A stretch of DNA of 42,990 nucleotides from an uncultured Lachnospiraceae bacterium (GCA_910579495.1 CAJTVD010000001.1:118968-161957), one strand, 5' to 3'; shown: positions 9,223-18,009, counted from the first letter of the stretch. Notes: generated by a model from the letters alone, not told the origin. Translations and numbers: made by a program.

Positions 9223-10227
9223 CTAACCGTGCCAGGACCTGGGAATATAAATTTCCTCATACTTGGCAATGGCAAAACGGTCCGTCATGGCACCTATGTA
9301 ATCACATACCACCTTCTCCTCCGGCTCCCCCCGGTTCACCAGATTGATATAATCCTCCGGCAGGAGCTCCAGATGGTGGCGGTAATAGCTGTAAAGGGTC
9401 TGCACCAGCATCTCCGCCTTGTATTCCTGGCTTTTCGCGTCTTTATTCAGATAAACTTCCTCGAACATAAACTTCCGCAGCTTCCTCATGGCCTCCCCCA
9501 CAGGCTCTGACATGCGGATATCGTCCTTCCCGTAGCTGGTGGATACCAGGTCGTGGATAAAATGGTCCAGCCGCTCCCCTGTGGTATAGCCGATCACATC
9601 GCCAATCTCCCTGGGGACATCCGACTCCCTCAAAATCCCTGCCCTTAAGGCATCGTCCATATCATGGTGGATATAGGCAATCTTATCTGAAAACCGCACA
9701 ATCCTGCCCTCTAAGGTGGCTGGCATCCCCTTGGTCTGGTGATTTTTGATCCCGTCCCGTACCTCCTGTGTAAGGTTTAAGCCCGCACCGGCCTTTTCCA
9801 GCAAGTCTATGGTGCGCACACTCTGGTCGCTGTGGCAGAAGCCATAAGGGCTCACTGCATTCAGCGCACGCTCCCCTGCATGGCCAAAGGGCGTATGCCC
9901 CAGGTCATGCCCCAGGGCAATGGCCTCTACCAGGTCCTCGTTCATCCGGAGGGCTTTGGCAATGGTCCTGGCATTCTGGGAAACCTCCAGGGTATGGGTA
10001 AGCCTGGTCCTGTAATGGTCCCCCTCCGGGGATAAAAACACCTGGGTCTTATCCTTCAGCCGCCGGAAGGACTTGGAGTGCAGGATCCTGTCCCTGTCCC
10101 TTTGGTATACCGGGCGGATGTCACACTGCTCTTCCGGCCGGAGCCTGCCTTTGGAATTTTGGCTTAAAGAAGCGTATGGGCTTAAATTTTCCTTTTCCAG
10201 TCGTTCGAGATTTTCCCGTATGTTCAT
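9223..10227 (-). CDS. dgt: Deoxyguanosinetriphosphate triphosphohydrolase-like protein (HD domain)
   Basis: This protein of about 334 aa hydrolyses dNTPs, classically dGTP to deoxyguanosine and triphosphate, and so affects dNTP pools. The HD-domain metal site is visible as RLTHTLEV (His79), ALGHDLGHTPFGHAGE (His108, Asp109) and the later HHDMDDALRAG, counting from the first in-frame start. FRRLKDKTQVF near residue 55 is typical of the family. The TTG at 10230 is less likely than the ATG at 10227, which has GGGAG six bases upstream. It heads the dnaG-rpoD run; dgt beside dnaG is common in clostridia. Confidence 0.92.
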   Translation of the reverse strand: MNIRENLERLEKENLSPYASLSQNSKGRLRPEEQCDIRPVYQRDRDRILHSKSFRRLKDKTQVFLSPEGDHYRTRLTHTLEVSQNARTIAKALRMNEDLVEAIALGHDLGHTPFGHAGERALNAVSPYGFCHSDQSVRTIDLLEKAGAGLNLTQEVRDGIKNHQTKGMPATLEGRIVRFSDKIAYIHHDMDDALRAGILRESDVPREIGDVIGYTTGERLDHFIHDLVSTSYGKDDIRMSEPVGEAMRKLRKFMFEEVYLNKDAKSQEYKAEMLVQTLYSYYRHHLELLPEDYINLVNRGEPEEKVVCDYIGAMTDRFAIAKYEEIYIPRSWHG

Positions 10228-10314
10228 CAATAGCTCCCATCTGTTGGCGAAAAGAACTTCCTATTTAATAATATTCGGCGAAAGCCCGCCAAATCCTTTT
10301 TATTTCAAATAAAT

Positions 10315-11244
10315 TTACCGGCAGATATCATAAATAAATTCCGCGTTCTTGTCCATGGCATCGTAAGCCGCCTTTAAAGGGGACATCTGGAAAACATGCC
10401 ACATGCCCTTAAACACATCCAGCTTGACCGATACGTTTTCTTCAATCATCTTTTCATGGAGCATGGTGGCGTCGGAGAGGAGAATTTCATTATCCCCAGC
10501 CTGGATATAAGTGGGCGGGAAACCTGTAAAATTCCCAAACAGGGGGGAAATCAGGGGATTTTTCAGGTCCTGCCCCCTGGCATAATTTTCAATCATCCTT
10601 TCAAGGTAGGGGGCATCCAGCACCGGGTCCAGCTCCGCCCTGGTCTGGTGGGTCTGCCCGGAGGATGTAAGGTCCGTCCAGGGAGACATCAGCACCAGCC
10701 CCCTGGGCAGGAGCCTGCCCTGTTCCTTTAGTTTTAACACCAAAGATAAAGCCAGGTTCCCTCCTGCGGAATCCCCGGCAATGATCACATCTCTCGCCCC
10801 ATACCCTAACAGCATCAGGTAATTCCATACCCTCATGGCATCCTCCACCGCCGCCGGGTAGGGGTTCTCCGGCGCCAGCCGGTAATCAAAGCTTAAAACA
10901 TCCATGGAAGTACTGGAAGCAAGCTTAGTGGTAAGGGTCCTGGCATAAAGGCTGCTCCCTGTGGAATAACCGCCCCCATGGCAGTACAAAATAATATATT
11001 TTTTCATGTGTGCACGGTTCACGGATATCCATTCCCCCGCCATGCCTTCTATTGCCAGTTCCCGTATCAGCACATCCTTGGAATTGCCAAGGAGCGCGCC
11101 CACATGATCCTGGGACTGGCGGTGTTTTTCGATGTCTGTATTTTCTATCATGCCATGTACTTTTCTGATAAGCCCCATCATGCTCTGGTTCACTGACTCC
11201 GCAGAAGGCTTCTTTACCAACGGCGCTTTTGTTCCTATTGCCAT
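10315..11244 (-). CDS. Alpha/beta hydrolase, HSL-type (GDSAG) esterase/lipase
   Basis: This carboxylester hydrolase is about 309 aa long. Counting from the ATG at 11256, the oxyanion-hole motif HGGG is at 93-96, the nucleophile Ser163 lies in GDSAGG, the acid is probably Asp255, and His287 is in GMWHVF. Together these are the signature of the hormone-sensitive-lipase family. A GAGG ribosome site overlaps the upstream ATG, so the start at 11244 is preferred. There is no signal peptide, so it is probably cytoplasmic. It is transcribed divergently, 190 nt from the acyltransferase gene, which suggests paired making and breaking of an ester. Its natural substrate is unknown. Confidence 0.9.
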   Translation of the reverse strand: MAIGTKAPLVKKPSAESVNQSMMGLIRKVHGMIENTDIEKHRQSQDHVGALLGNSKDVLIRELAIEGMAGEWISVNRAHMKKYIILYCHGGGYSTGSSLYARTLTTKLASSTSMDVLSFDYRLAPENPYPAAVEDAMRVWNYLMLLGYGARDVIIAGDSAGGNLALSLVLKLKEQGRLLPRGLVLMSPWTDLTSSGQTHQTRAELDPVLDAPYLERMIENYARGQDLKNPLISPLFGNFTGFPPTYIQAGDNEILLSDATMLHEKMIEENVSVKLDVFKGMWHVFQMSPLKAAYDAMDKNAEFIYDICR

Positions 11245-11324
11245 GTCTATCCTCATTTCTGCGCTAATTTTGCGCTCAAACCATTATTATCTTTTATTTG
11301 TTCCCTTATAAGTTTTTGTCCATT

Positions 11325-11355
11325 TTAACACATTTATCCAATTTTGTGGTATACT
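11325..11355 (+). promoter_or_regulatory. Probable promoter of the acyltransferase-DUF6320 pair
   Basis: An extended -10 (TGGTATACT, hexamer 11350-11355) stands 19 bp after TTAACA at 11325-11330. The extended TGn makes up for the long spacer. It lies in the 190-bp divergent gap, about 80 nt before the TTG start at 11435. Confidence 0.5.
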
Positions 11356-11434
11356 AAATACGAAAAGATTGGGAAAATTGAAAAAGCGCCGCTATTTTCC
11401 GAGCAAACGGCGGCAGAAACGCAGGAAATGAAAT

Positions 11435-12802
11435 TTGAACAGACAAGATAAACAAAATCAGCCTCAATTAAGCAGCCCCCGGGAAATTCCCGCAAAAAAG
11501 CGGCAGGAGCCGAAGGTGTGGTATAAGCTGGACCTTTCCGCTATCGTTTACCCCACCCTGCAGCGCAGGGATTTTTCTTCTGTTTACCGGTTATCTGTGG
11601 TTTTAAAAGAAGCCATAGACCCATTAGTCCTGCAAAAGGCCACGGATATTGCCCTTGCCCGTTTCCCCACTTATAAAACGGCCATCCGTAAAGGGCTGTT
11701 CTGGCGGTACTTAGAACCCAATAACCGCCCCGGCCCCTTTGTCAGGAAGGATATCCGCAATTTCTGTATGCCCATGCCTTTTAAGGCTGGGAACCGTTAC
11801 CTCCTGCGTATTTATTATTATGACCGCAGGATTTCCCTGGAAGCCCACCACTGCCTGGGGGACGGCACCGGGGGCATGTGTGTGCTGCAGACCATTACGG
11901 CAGTGTATCTGCGGCTTTTAGGGCATGAGGTCTCCAATGGGTATTTCGTCCTGGATGTAAATGAACCGCCCCACCCGGAGGAGCTGGAGGATGCCTATAT
12001 GCGCTATGCCAACGCCAAGGTCTGCCCGGCCAGGCCAGGGGAAAAGACTTACCGCGTCCGGGGCACCCGGGAACCTTTTTATACCTTTAACGTTATCGAC
12101 GGGATTATGTCAGTAAAAGAGCTGGCCGCCGTGGCCGGGAAATACAACGCCACCATTACAGAGTATTTAAACTCCGTCCTGCTGTATGCCCTTTTGCAGA
12201 AACAGCAGTCGGAATGGCATTTAAAACTGCGCCCGGTGAAAATCGCCATGCCGGTAAACCTGCGCCGTTTTTTCCCCTCCAGGACCCTGCGCAACTTTAT
12301 CACCATGGTATATCCTGCCATAGACCCCAGGCTTGGGGAATATACTTTTGAGGAGATCGTCCGCCAGGTACACAACTACATGCGCTACTATATTAATGAA
12401 AAATTTTTAAAAGGGGATATTACCACCAACGCCAACACCCAGCGCAACCCTTTTATCCGGGTGGTGCCTCTTTTTATCAAAGATTTCGTGGTAAGGCAGT
12501 TTTATACCAAAGTACAGGACAAAAATTCTTCTGCAGGGCTGACCAATATGGGTGCTTTAAAGGTCCCTGAAGACATGAAGCCTTATATTGAGAGGTTTGA
12601 CATTTACATGGGGCAGCCCTTTTCCTCCCGCACCAACTGTGCCATTATCAGCTTTGAAGACACCCTTACCGTTAACTTTGCCAGCAGCATCATGGAAACC
12701 GACGTGGAAAGATTCTTTTTCAGGAAACTGGTATCCGACGGCATCCATGTGGCCATTGAAAGCAACAGGGAAAGCCTGGCAGAATCCCAGGGGCAGGCGT
12801 AA
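11435..12802 (+). CDS. Condensation-domain-like acyltransferase (alcohol acetyltransferase type)
   Basis: This 455-aa protein belongs to the CoA-dependent acyltransferase/condensation superfamily. The active-site motif HHxxxDG is seen as HHCLGDG at residues 138-144. The rest keeps the two-lobed layout, including an AMPVNLRRFFPSRTLRNF segment in the C-terminal half. Homologues are often labelled alcohol acetyltransferase; the true donor and acceptor are not known. The start is a TTG with AGGA eight nt upstream; a nearby ATG at 11428 is out of frame and stops at once. The DUF6320-like gene follows 90 nt later, and an esterase is divergent, so it probably acts in an ester or lipid acylation pathway. 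Confidence 0.75.
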   Translation: MNRQDKQNQPQLSSPREIPAKKRQEPKVWYKLDLSAIVYPTLQRRDFSSVYRLSVVLKEAIDPLVLQKATDIALARFPTYKTAIRKGLFWRYLEPNNRPGPFVRKDIRNFCMPMPFKAGNRYLLRIYYYDRRISLEAHHCLGDGTGGMCVLQTITAVYLRLLGHEVSNGYFVLDVNEPPHPEELEDAYMRYANAKVCPARPGEKTYRVRGTREPFYTFNVIDGIMSVKELAAVAGKYNATITEYLNSVLLYALLQKQQSEWHLKLRPVKIAMPVNLRRFFPSRTLRNFITMVYPAIDPRLGEYTFEEIVRQVHNYMRYYINEKFLKGDITTNANTQRNPFIRVVPLFIKDFVVRQFYTKVQDKNSSAGLTNMGALKVPEDMKPYIERFDIYMGQPFSSRTNCAIISFEDTLTVNFASSIMETDVERFFFRKLVSDGIHVAIESNRESLAESQGQA

Positions 12803-12892
12803 TCCCACAGGCTGCCGGAAAATTCTGCAAAAACATGAAAAACCACAGGCAGGGCGCACTGCTGCTTCCCTGCCTGTAAAAAGGAGTTTGTT

Positions 12893-13597
12893 ATGTCATA
12901 TTGTGTAAACTGCGGGGTAAAGCTGGAACCTTCCCTTTCGGAATGCCCTCTTTGCAATACCCCCGTAATCAACCCCAGAGAGCTTCACAACCAGAAGAAA
13001 ACATCCCCCTATCCCAGGGAACGGGGACAGGTGGATGTGGTAAAAAGAACGGACCTGACTGTTTTGGTCTGCATTGTACTGGGCGGGACTTCTTTAAGCT
13101 GCCTGCTTTTGAACCTCTTTGTGTTTTCCGGCAACCCCTGGTCCTTGTTTGTGATCGGGGCCTGCCTGATTTTGTTTGTGCTGGCCATACCGGCGGTAAT
13201 CTACACCCGGCTCCCCATCTATATTTCGCTTTTGTTCGACGGGGTGGCGGTGGGATTTTATCTGTATATGATCACCTTTAATACCGCCTACGACGGCTGG
13301 TTTATGGGGCTTGCCCTGCCTATTGTAGCCCTGGCTACCATACTGGTGGAAATCTTTGCCCTTTTGCTTCGCTCTTTTCCCGTATCCTTTATCACCACCG
13401 CCCTGTACTTTTTTGCTGAAGCGGCGTTTCTGTGCGTAGGCATAGAGCTTTTGATCCACCACTATGCCGGGACCACCTTACGTCTTAGCTGGTCTGCTGT
13501 AGTCCTGACTGCCTGCAGCGTGATCGTGACCCTGCTGGTCACAGTGCTTTCAAGAAGGCGGCTGCGGGATGCGGTGCAGAGACGGCTGCATTTTTAG
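12893..13597 (+). CDS. Zinc-ribbon membrane protein, DUF6320-like
   Basis: This 234-aa protein starts with a zinc ribbon made of two CxxC knuckles (CVNC at residues 4-7 and CPLC at about 18-21). A short polar linker is followed by about six hydrophobic segments filling residues 55-225, and a basic C-terminus (SRRRLRDAVQRR). This matches the layout of DUF6320 proteins that follow condensation-like acyltransferases in Lachnospiraceae. The start has AAGGAG at good spacing. The function is unknown; the pairing suggests it provides a membrane site or lipid-linked substrate for the enzyme before it. Confidence 0.75.
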   Translation: MSYCVNCGVKLEPSLSECPLCNTPVINPRELHNQKKTSPYPRERGQVDVVKRTDLTVLVCIVLGGTSLSCLLLNLFVFSGNPWSLFVIGACLILFVLAIPAVIYTRLPIYISLLFDGVAVGFYLYMITFNTAYDGWFMGLALPIVALATILVEIFALLLRSFPVSFITTALYFFAEAAFLCVGIELLIHHYAGTTLRLSWSAVVLTACSVIVTLLVTVLSRRRLRDAVQRRLHF

Positions 13598-13649
13598 GCA
13601 GGTACCTTACCTGGGCAGGTTCCCGCTGCACCCTGCCTGTGCGTCCCTG

Positions 13650-14120
13650 TCAATACTTGCCGGGATAATCCGTCCCTGTTTCCCCCTGCATCTGGCGGAT
13701 ATATTTTTGCGGGTCCTCCCTCATATTCAGCAGGGTATGGAAAGCATAAAGGAGCATCCCGTCCCTGTTCCCCCTGGTTTTGCTGTTATCCCGGTCAAGC
13801 CTTGCCTTAAAATGGTCCATCTGCCAGACCATAACATCCACCACGCTGTAACCTTCCACCTTGGCCTGGCAGGCAAAGTTCCCGGTTTTCAGATAAGAGA
13901 CAAATTCATCATAAATTTCCCGGTCTTTTTCCAGCTTTTCTTGAAAATTGTCTGCAAAATCAGTGGTTTCGCCTGCATTTTGGCATAATTGCCTTATATA
14001 TTTTCCTACAATTCCTTCTTCCAAGCCCTTTTCCTTTCTATTGCCATCACCCACCAGCGCCTTCCCTGCAAAGCAGCCCCGGGGCCCGGACGGGTATCGG
14101 CTATTAACTTCCGGTTGCAC
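13650..14120 (-). CDS. Small conserved-looking protein of unknown function
   Basis: The open frame codes for up to 156 aa from a GTG at 14120. Its first 30 or so residues look unlike coding sequence (Pro/Gly/Arg-rich), and the AAGGAG near 14147 is about 21 nt away. A TTG at 14024, with AAGGA seven nt before it, would give about 124 aa starting at the EEGIVGKYIRQL segment and is my preferred start. The rest is soluble, charged and helical, with a distinct YSVVDVMVWQMDHFKARLDR stretch. It converges on the DUF6320-like gene. I recognise no family. Confidence 0.55.
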   Translation of the reverse strand: MQPEVNSRYPSGPRGCFAGKALVGDGNRKEKGLEEGIVGKYIRQLCQNAGETTDFADNFQEKLEKDREIYDEFVSYLKTGNFACQAKVEGYSVVDVMVWQMDHFKARLDRDNSKTRGNRDGMLLYAFHTLLNMREDPQKYIRQMQGETGTDYPGKY

Positions 14121-14210
14121 ATTCCCGGCAAAATACAGTATCTCCTTAAATTATTATACTGTCAGTCCCTTCTGCCTGCAAGAGGGGTGAAATAAATTCA
14201 GGATTGAAAT

Positions 14211-14237
14211 TTGTCCCTGGGACAGATAAAATATAAT
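14211..14237 (+). promoter_or_regulatory. Putative operator and promoter of the MATE gene
   Basis: TGTCCC-T-GGGACA at 14212-14224 is a perfect inverted repeat, extended to ATTTGTCCC/GGGACAGAT with one mismatch. It lies just ahead of a consensus TATAAT at 14232-14237, with TTGTCC (14211-14216) as the only nearby -35, spaced 15 bp. A repressor or activator bound there would control the exporter. No obvious cognate regulator is adjacent. Confidence 0.5.
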
Positions 14238-14278
14238 AGTCTATAAACAAATGTTATCCTTACAGGAAGAAGGGGCGA

Positions 14279-15661
14279 ATGATGAAGCAGCACCATAACC
14301 AAAAAACAGTATCCACATCCCATACAAAAGATATGACCACCGGAAATCCCTACAAGCTGATGCTGGAATTTGCCCTGCCGATTTTTTTAAGCCAGGTATT
14401 CCAGCAGCTTTACAATACGGCAGATGCGCTGATTGTGGGAAAATATCTTGGGACCAACGCACTGGCGGCAGTAACCTCTTCCGGGACGCTTATTTTTCTC
14501 ATGATCAGCTTTTTTATGGGAACCGCTATGGGAGGCGGCGTTGTGATCTCCAAATATTTCGGCGCAGGGGATGGGAACCAGGTTTCCAAAGCAGTCCATT
14601 CCTTGATTGCCTTTGGAATTGCCAGCGGGCTTTTACTGACAGTAATCGGCGTGGCGTTCACCCCCACATTTCTTGTCTGGATGCAGACTGACCCTGGGGT
14701 AATGCCAGAAGCGGTGACTTATTTCCGTTACTATTTTATGGGCGCCCTGGCCATGGTCATGTATAATATCTGCCGGAGCATTATGAATGCCTTAGGGGAC
14801 AGCAGGCGCCCTTTGTACTATCTGATCTTTTCTTCTGTTCTGAACGTAGCGCTGGACCTGGTATTTCTGGCTGTGTTTGGCATGGGCGTTGGCGCCGCCG
14901 CCGTAGCCACAGTCATCTCCCAGGCAGGCAGCGTTGTATTGTGCATGATGCATCTTCTGAAAAAGGGAAACCTGTTCACCGTGGAATTATCCAAAATCCG
15001 CTTTTACCGGGAAAGCTTTGGTGAAATTATAGGCTTCGGGCTTCCCTCTGGCGTACAGAATTCTGTAATTGCCCTGGCAAATGTCATTGTCCAGTCCCAG
15101 ATCAATTCCTTTGGGGCAATGGCAATGGCCGCCTATGGCACCCACGCCAAGATTGAGGGCTTTGCTTTCCTGCCCATTACCAGCTTCAATATGGCCTGTA
15201 CCACCTTTATCAGCCAGAATCTGGGAGCAAAACAATATGGCCGGGCCAAAAAAGGGGCGGCCTTTTCCATACTGGCGGCAGTGTTCTTAGCCCAGCTGAT
15301 CGGCATATGCTATTACCTGTTTGCGCCCCAACTGGTAGGATTTTTTGATAAAACCCCCGGCGTGGTCGCTTTTGGCGTACAGCAGGCACGTACTGTTTCT
15401 TTATTTTATTGCCTCCTGGCTTTTTCCCACTCAGTGGCCGCCGTCTGCCGGGGCGCAGGAAAAGCTTTCATCCCAATGCTTATTATGCTTTCTGTCTGGT
15501 GTGTGATACGCATCCTGTATATCATGCTGGTGATGCGCTATACAGGCCAGATCCAGCATATCTACATGGCCTATCCCATCACCTGGGGAATCAGCTCTGT
15601 AATATATCTGCTGTACTACCTGTTCTGCGACTGGGTACACGGTTTCGACAGAAAGGATTGA
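14279..15661 (+). CDS. MATE family multidrug/toxin efflux transporter
   Basis: This 460-aa, 12-helix membrane protein matches the usual MATE length and exports cationic drugs or metabolites using Na+ or H+ gradients. The N-terminal half has PIFLSQVFQQLYNTADALIVGKYLG and the SRRPLYYL segment; the second half repeats the fold (GLPSGVQNSVIALANVIVQSQIN). Two ATGs occur in tandem at 14279 and 14282; GAAGGGG suits the second slightly better. It has its own promoter with a palindromic operator and is followed 122 nt later by a two-component system on the same strand that might control it. The substrate is unknown. Confidence 0.92.
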   Translation: MMKQHHNQKTVSTSHTKDMTTGNPYKLMLEFALPIFLSQVFQQLYNTADALIVGKYLGTNALAAVTSSGTLIFLMISFFMGTAMGGGVVISKYFGAGDGNQVSKAVHSLIAFGIASGLLLTVIGVAFTPTFLVWMQTDPGVMPEAVTYFRYYFMGALAMVMYNICRSIMNALGDSRRPLYYLIFSSVLNVALDLVFLAVFGMGVGAAAVATVISQAGSVVLCMMHLLKKGNLFTVELSKIRFYRESFGEIIGFGLPSGVQNSVIALANVIVQSQINSFGAMAMAAYGTHAKIEGFAFLPITSFNMACTTFISQNLGAKQYGRAKKGAAFSILAAVFLAQLIGICYYLFAPQLVGFFDKTPGVVAFGVQQARTVSLFYCLLAFSHSVAAVCRGAGKAFIPMLIMLSVWCVIRILYIMLVMRYTGQIQHIYMAYPITWGISSVIYLLYYLFCDWVHGFDRKD

Positions 15662-15691
15662 ATTGAAAAGGCAATTTTATGTATCCTTTTC

Positions 15692-15721
15692 CAGACAAAA
15701 ATCAAAAAAATCTGTTATAAT
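15692..15721 (+). promoter_or_regulatory. Promoter of the VanRS-like operon
   Basis: An extended -10, TGTTATAAT (hexamer 15716-15721), follows a weak CAGACA -35 at 15692-15697 with an 18-bp spacer. It is about 63 nt ahead of the regulator start, which has GGAGG seven nt upstream. Confidence 0.5.
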
Positions 15722-15783
15722 AGTTCGTTGGGAACATTTAGATTCCAATACGGCAGTTACAGAACTGAAATGGAGGAAATTTT

Positions 15784-16482
15784 ATGAGTGAGAAGATACT
15801 AGTTGTTGATGATGAAAAGGAAATCACAGATTTAATATCCCTTTATTTACAGAATGAGAATTACACGGTTTATCCTTTTTATGATTCTCTGAAAGCCTGC
15901 GGGCTGGCAGAAAATACAGAGCTGGACCTGGCCATACTGGATGTAATGATGCCAAAAATGGACGGGTTTACCCTGTGCCAGAAAATCCGTGAAAAATATA
16001 ATTATCCCATTATCATGTTAACCGCCAAGGAGGAGGAAGTAGATAAAATCACAGGGCTTACCTTAGGTGCCGATGATTATATGACCAAACCCTTCCGCCC
16101 CCTGGAGCTGATTGCCCGCGTGAAGGCACAGCTTCGCAGATATAAGAAATATAACCAGCAGTCCCCCGCAGAGGATTCCCATATGATATCCCATGGCGGC
16201 CTGATACTCAACAGCCTGACCCATGAGTGTACCCTGGATGAAAAACCCCTGAACCTGACCCCTACAGAATTTACCATCCTTTATGTCCTGTGCCAGAAAA
16301 AGGGGCAGGTAATCAGCGCCGAAGATCTGTTTCACGCTGTCTGGGGGGAAGAATATTTCAGCAAAAGCAACAACACTATCACCGTGCATATCCGGCACCT
16401 GCGTGAAAAAATGAACGATTCATTTGAAGACCCCAAATACATAAAAACAGTCTGGGGGTGTGGATATAAAATTGAAGGGTAA
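15784..16482 (+). CDS. OmpR/PhoB-family response regulator, VanR-like
   Basis: This 232-aa protein has an N-terminal receiver domain with the acidic pocket VVDDE, phospho-acceptor Asp53 in AILDVMMPKMDG, and Lys102 in DDYMTKPF. A C-terminal winged-helix DNA-binding domain follows, with LTPTEFTILYVLCQKKGQV and VHIRHLREKM. The N-terminus (MSEKILVVDDEKEI...) closely resembles VanR proteins. It overlaps the histidine kinase gene by 23 nt. No vanH/A/X or vanG-type ligase genes are present, so it should not be read as vancomycin resistance; the upstream MATE gene is one possible target. Confidence 0.92.
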   Translation: MSEKILVVDDEKEITDLISLYLQNENYTVYPFYDSLKACGLAENTELDLAILDVMMPKMDGFTLCQKIREKYNYPIIMLTAKEEEVDKITGLTLGADDYMTKPFRPLELIARVKAQLRRYKKYNQQSPAEDSHMISHGGLILNSLTHECTLDEKPLNLTPTEFTILYVLCQKKGQVISAEDLFHAVWGEEYFSKSNNTITVHIRHLREKMNDSFEDPKYIKTVWGCGYKIEG

Positions 16483-17617
16483 AGACAGAACCAAATTCAT
16501 TATTTTTCTGGTACTTTTTCTTTGTCTTGCGCTTGGGATCGGATTCGGACTGTATTATCTGACGGACGTGGTATTTAACGGTTCGGTGTTGGACTGGCTG
16601 GCAGAACATTATTATTATATGGAAACAAGACATGATAAAGCAACCGGGGAAACCAGCTATTATTACCTGCCTATCTGGCCAAAGTTAAAATTGCTGCTGC
16701 TTACCCTGTTCCTTCTCCAACTGGTAGTTTTCGTGCTTTCCATTTATCTGGCAGCACACATTTATGCTAAACGCCAGGTCCAGAAATCAATCTCTAATAC
16801 AGGCAGGATGCTGCATACTTATATCCACCATGACTTGGACTCCAATGACGTTTTTCCTTCTGCCTATGCGGAGGTTGCAACCCAGATTGTCCAGATCAAG
16901 TCCACCATGCAACGGCATGAACAGGCCGTGAAAGCGGAAACAGACCGCAAAAACGACCTGATTACTTATCTTGCCCACGATTTGAAAACTCCCCTCACCT
17001 CAGTGGTGGGATATCTGGATCTGTTGGAGGAAGCGGCAGATATGCCGGAGGAGCAGAGGAAAAAATACATACACATCACCTTTGAAAAAGCCCTCCGCCT
17101 GGAAAAGCTGATTAATGAATTTTTCGGGATTACCAGGTACAGTTTACAGCAGATTGTACTGGAAAAGGAAGTGATCGACCTTTCCTTTATGTTGATGCAG
17201 CTTACCGATGAATTTTATCCCCTGCTTACCAACCATGGTAACACTGTGGAACTGCAGGAGGAGGATAACCTGACTGTCTACGGAGATTCCATGAAGCTTG
17301 CAAGGGTGTTCAACAATATCCTGAAAAATGCTATCTCCTACAGCTACCCCAACACGCCTATCAAAGTATATGCGGGCAAACGGGAAAAAGATATCTTTAT
17401 CTGTTTTATCAACCAGGGAAAAACCATCCCGCCAGAGAAACTGAACGCCATTTTTGAAAAATTTTTCCGGCTGGATGAGGCCCGTAGCAGCAATACCGGA
17501 GGGGCAGGATTAGGGCTTGCCATTGCAAAGGAGATCGTGACTTTGCATGGAGGGACCATCAGCGCTTCCAGTGAAAATGAAATGACAACTTTCAGCGTGA
17601 CACTGCCATTATATTAG
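16460..17617 (+). CDS. Sensor histidine kinase, VanS-like
   Basis: This 385-aa kinase has TM1 at about residues 12-34, an extracytoplasmic loop of about 40 aa, TM2 at about 76-100, then a dimerisation domain with phospho-accepting His173 in YLAHDLKTPLTSVVGYL. An HATPase domain follows with the N box NNILKNAIS and the G box GGAGLGLAIAKEI. The small sensor loop suggests it senses envelope or membrane events. The start is a GTG inside the regulator's last codons, a usual arrangement for VanRS-type pairs. The signal is unknown. Confidence 0.9.
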   Translation: MDIKLKGKDRTKFIIFLVLFLCLALGIGFGLYYLTDVVFNGSVLDWLAEHYYYMETRHDKATGETSYYYLPIWPKLKLLLLTLFLLQLVVFVLSIYLAAHIYAKRQVQKSISNTGRMLHTYIHHDLDSNDVFPSAYAEVATQIVQIKSTMQRHEQAVKAETDRKNDLITYLAHDLKTPLTSVVGYLDLLEEAADMPEEQRKKYIHITFEKALRLEKLINEFFGITRYSLQQIVLEKEVIDLSFMLMQLTDEFYPLLTNHGNTVELQEEDNLTVYGDSMKLARVFNNILKNAISYSYPNTPIKVYAGKREKDIFICFINQGKTIPPEKLNAIFEKFFRLDEARSSNTGGAGLGLAIAKEIVTLHGGTISASSENEMTTFSVTLPLY

Positions 17618-17718
17618 CCCAAAGAAAAGATCCTGCATGGGAAGCTAAAACAAGTTGCTGTCCATGCATTAGTCAGAAATCATATAAGCGACATAAAGGA
17701 GAAGAAAACTTTCCCTAA

Positions 17719-17907
17719 AACATTTGGAAAAAGATTGCACTTGCAAAAGAAATCCATCATGCCAATGGTGGTTATAATTTGTATTTTTACATAAAGGAGA
17801 AAGCCGATGAGCAGACTATGACCTCAAAAGAACTGGTTGAACAGACAGAAGCCAAAAAAATAGGCGTTACTACTCCATTTCTCCCCCAATTTATGTACCG
17901 GTTATAA
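17719..17907 (+). pseudogene. Decayed 3' end of a gene, possibly a PLP aminotransferase/MocR-type regulator
   Basis: A 62-codon open stretch encodes a C-terminus-like peptide with ANGGYNLYFYIKEKAD, SKELVEQTEAKKIGVTT and a final PQFMYRL before TAA at 17905. The run 'small-domain strand, polar spacer, ELVExxxxKKIGV' resembles the C-terminal end of fold-type I PLP aminotransferases, such as MocR/GntR fusions. It has no start, and an in-frame stop sits directly upstream at 17716-17718. I take it as the tail of a deleted gene beside the CRISPR array. The family assignment is tentative. Confidence 0.4.
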
Positions 17908-17962
17908 AGCTATACAGATATCAAAACCAGAGAAATGCATTGAGAAAAACCTGTAAATATTT

Positions 17963-18009
17963 AAAAAAAATCAGGTCTTCTATGATAATATATAAATCAT
18001 AGGAGACCT
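17963..18009 (-). terminator. Rho-independent terminator of the CRISPR array transcript
   Basis: The arms AGGTCTTCTATGAT (17973-17986) and ATCATAGGAGACCT (17996-18009) pair at 13 of 14 positions. On the minus strand the hairpin is followed by eight consecutive T residues (17963-17970). Its direction is that of the array and cas genes, and it lies 230 bp past the last, degenerate repeat. No other minus-strand gene exists here for it to serve. Confidence 0.75.

Noticed and set aside
15784..17617. Vancomycin resistance locus
   Set aside because: Only the VanRS-like regulators are present; no ligase, dehydrogenase or dipeptidase genes are in the window.
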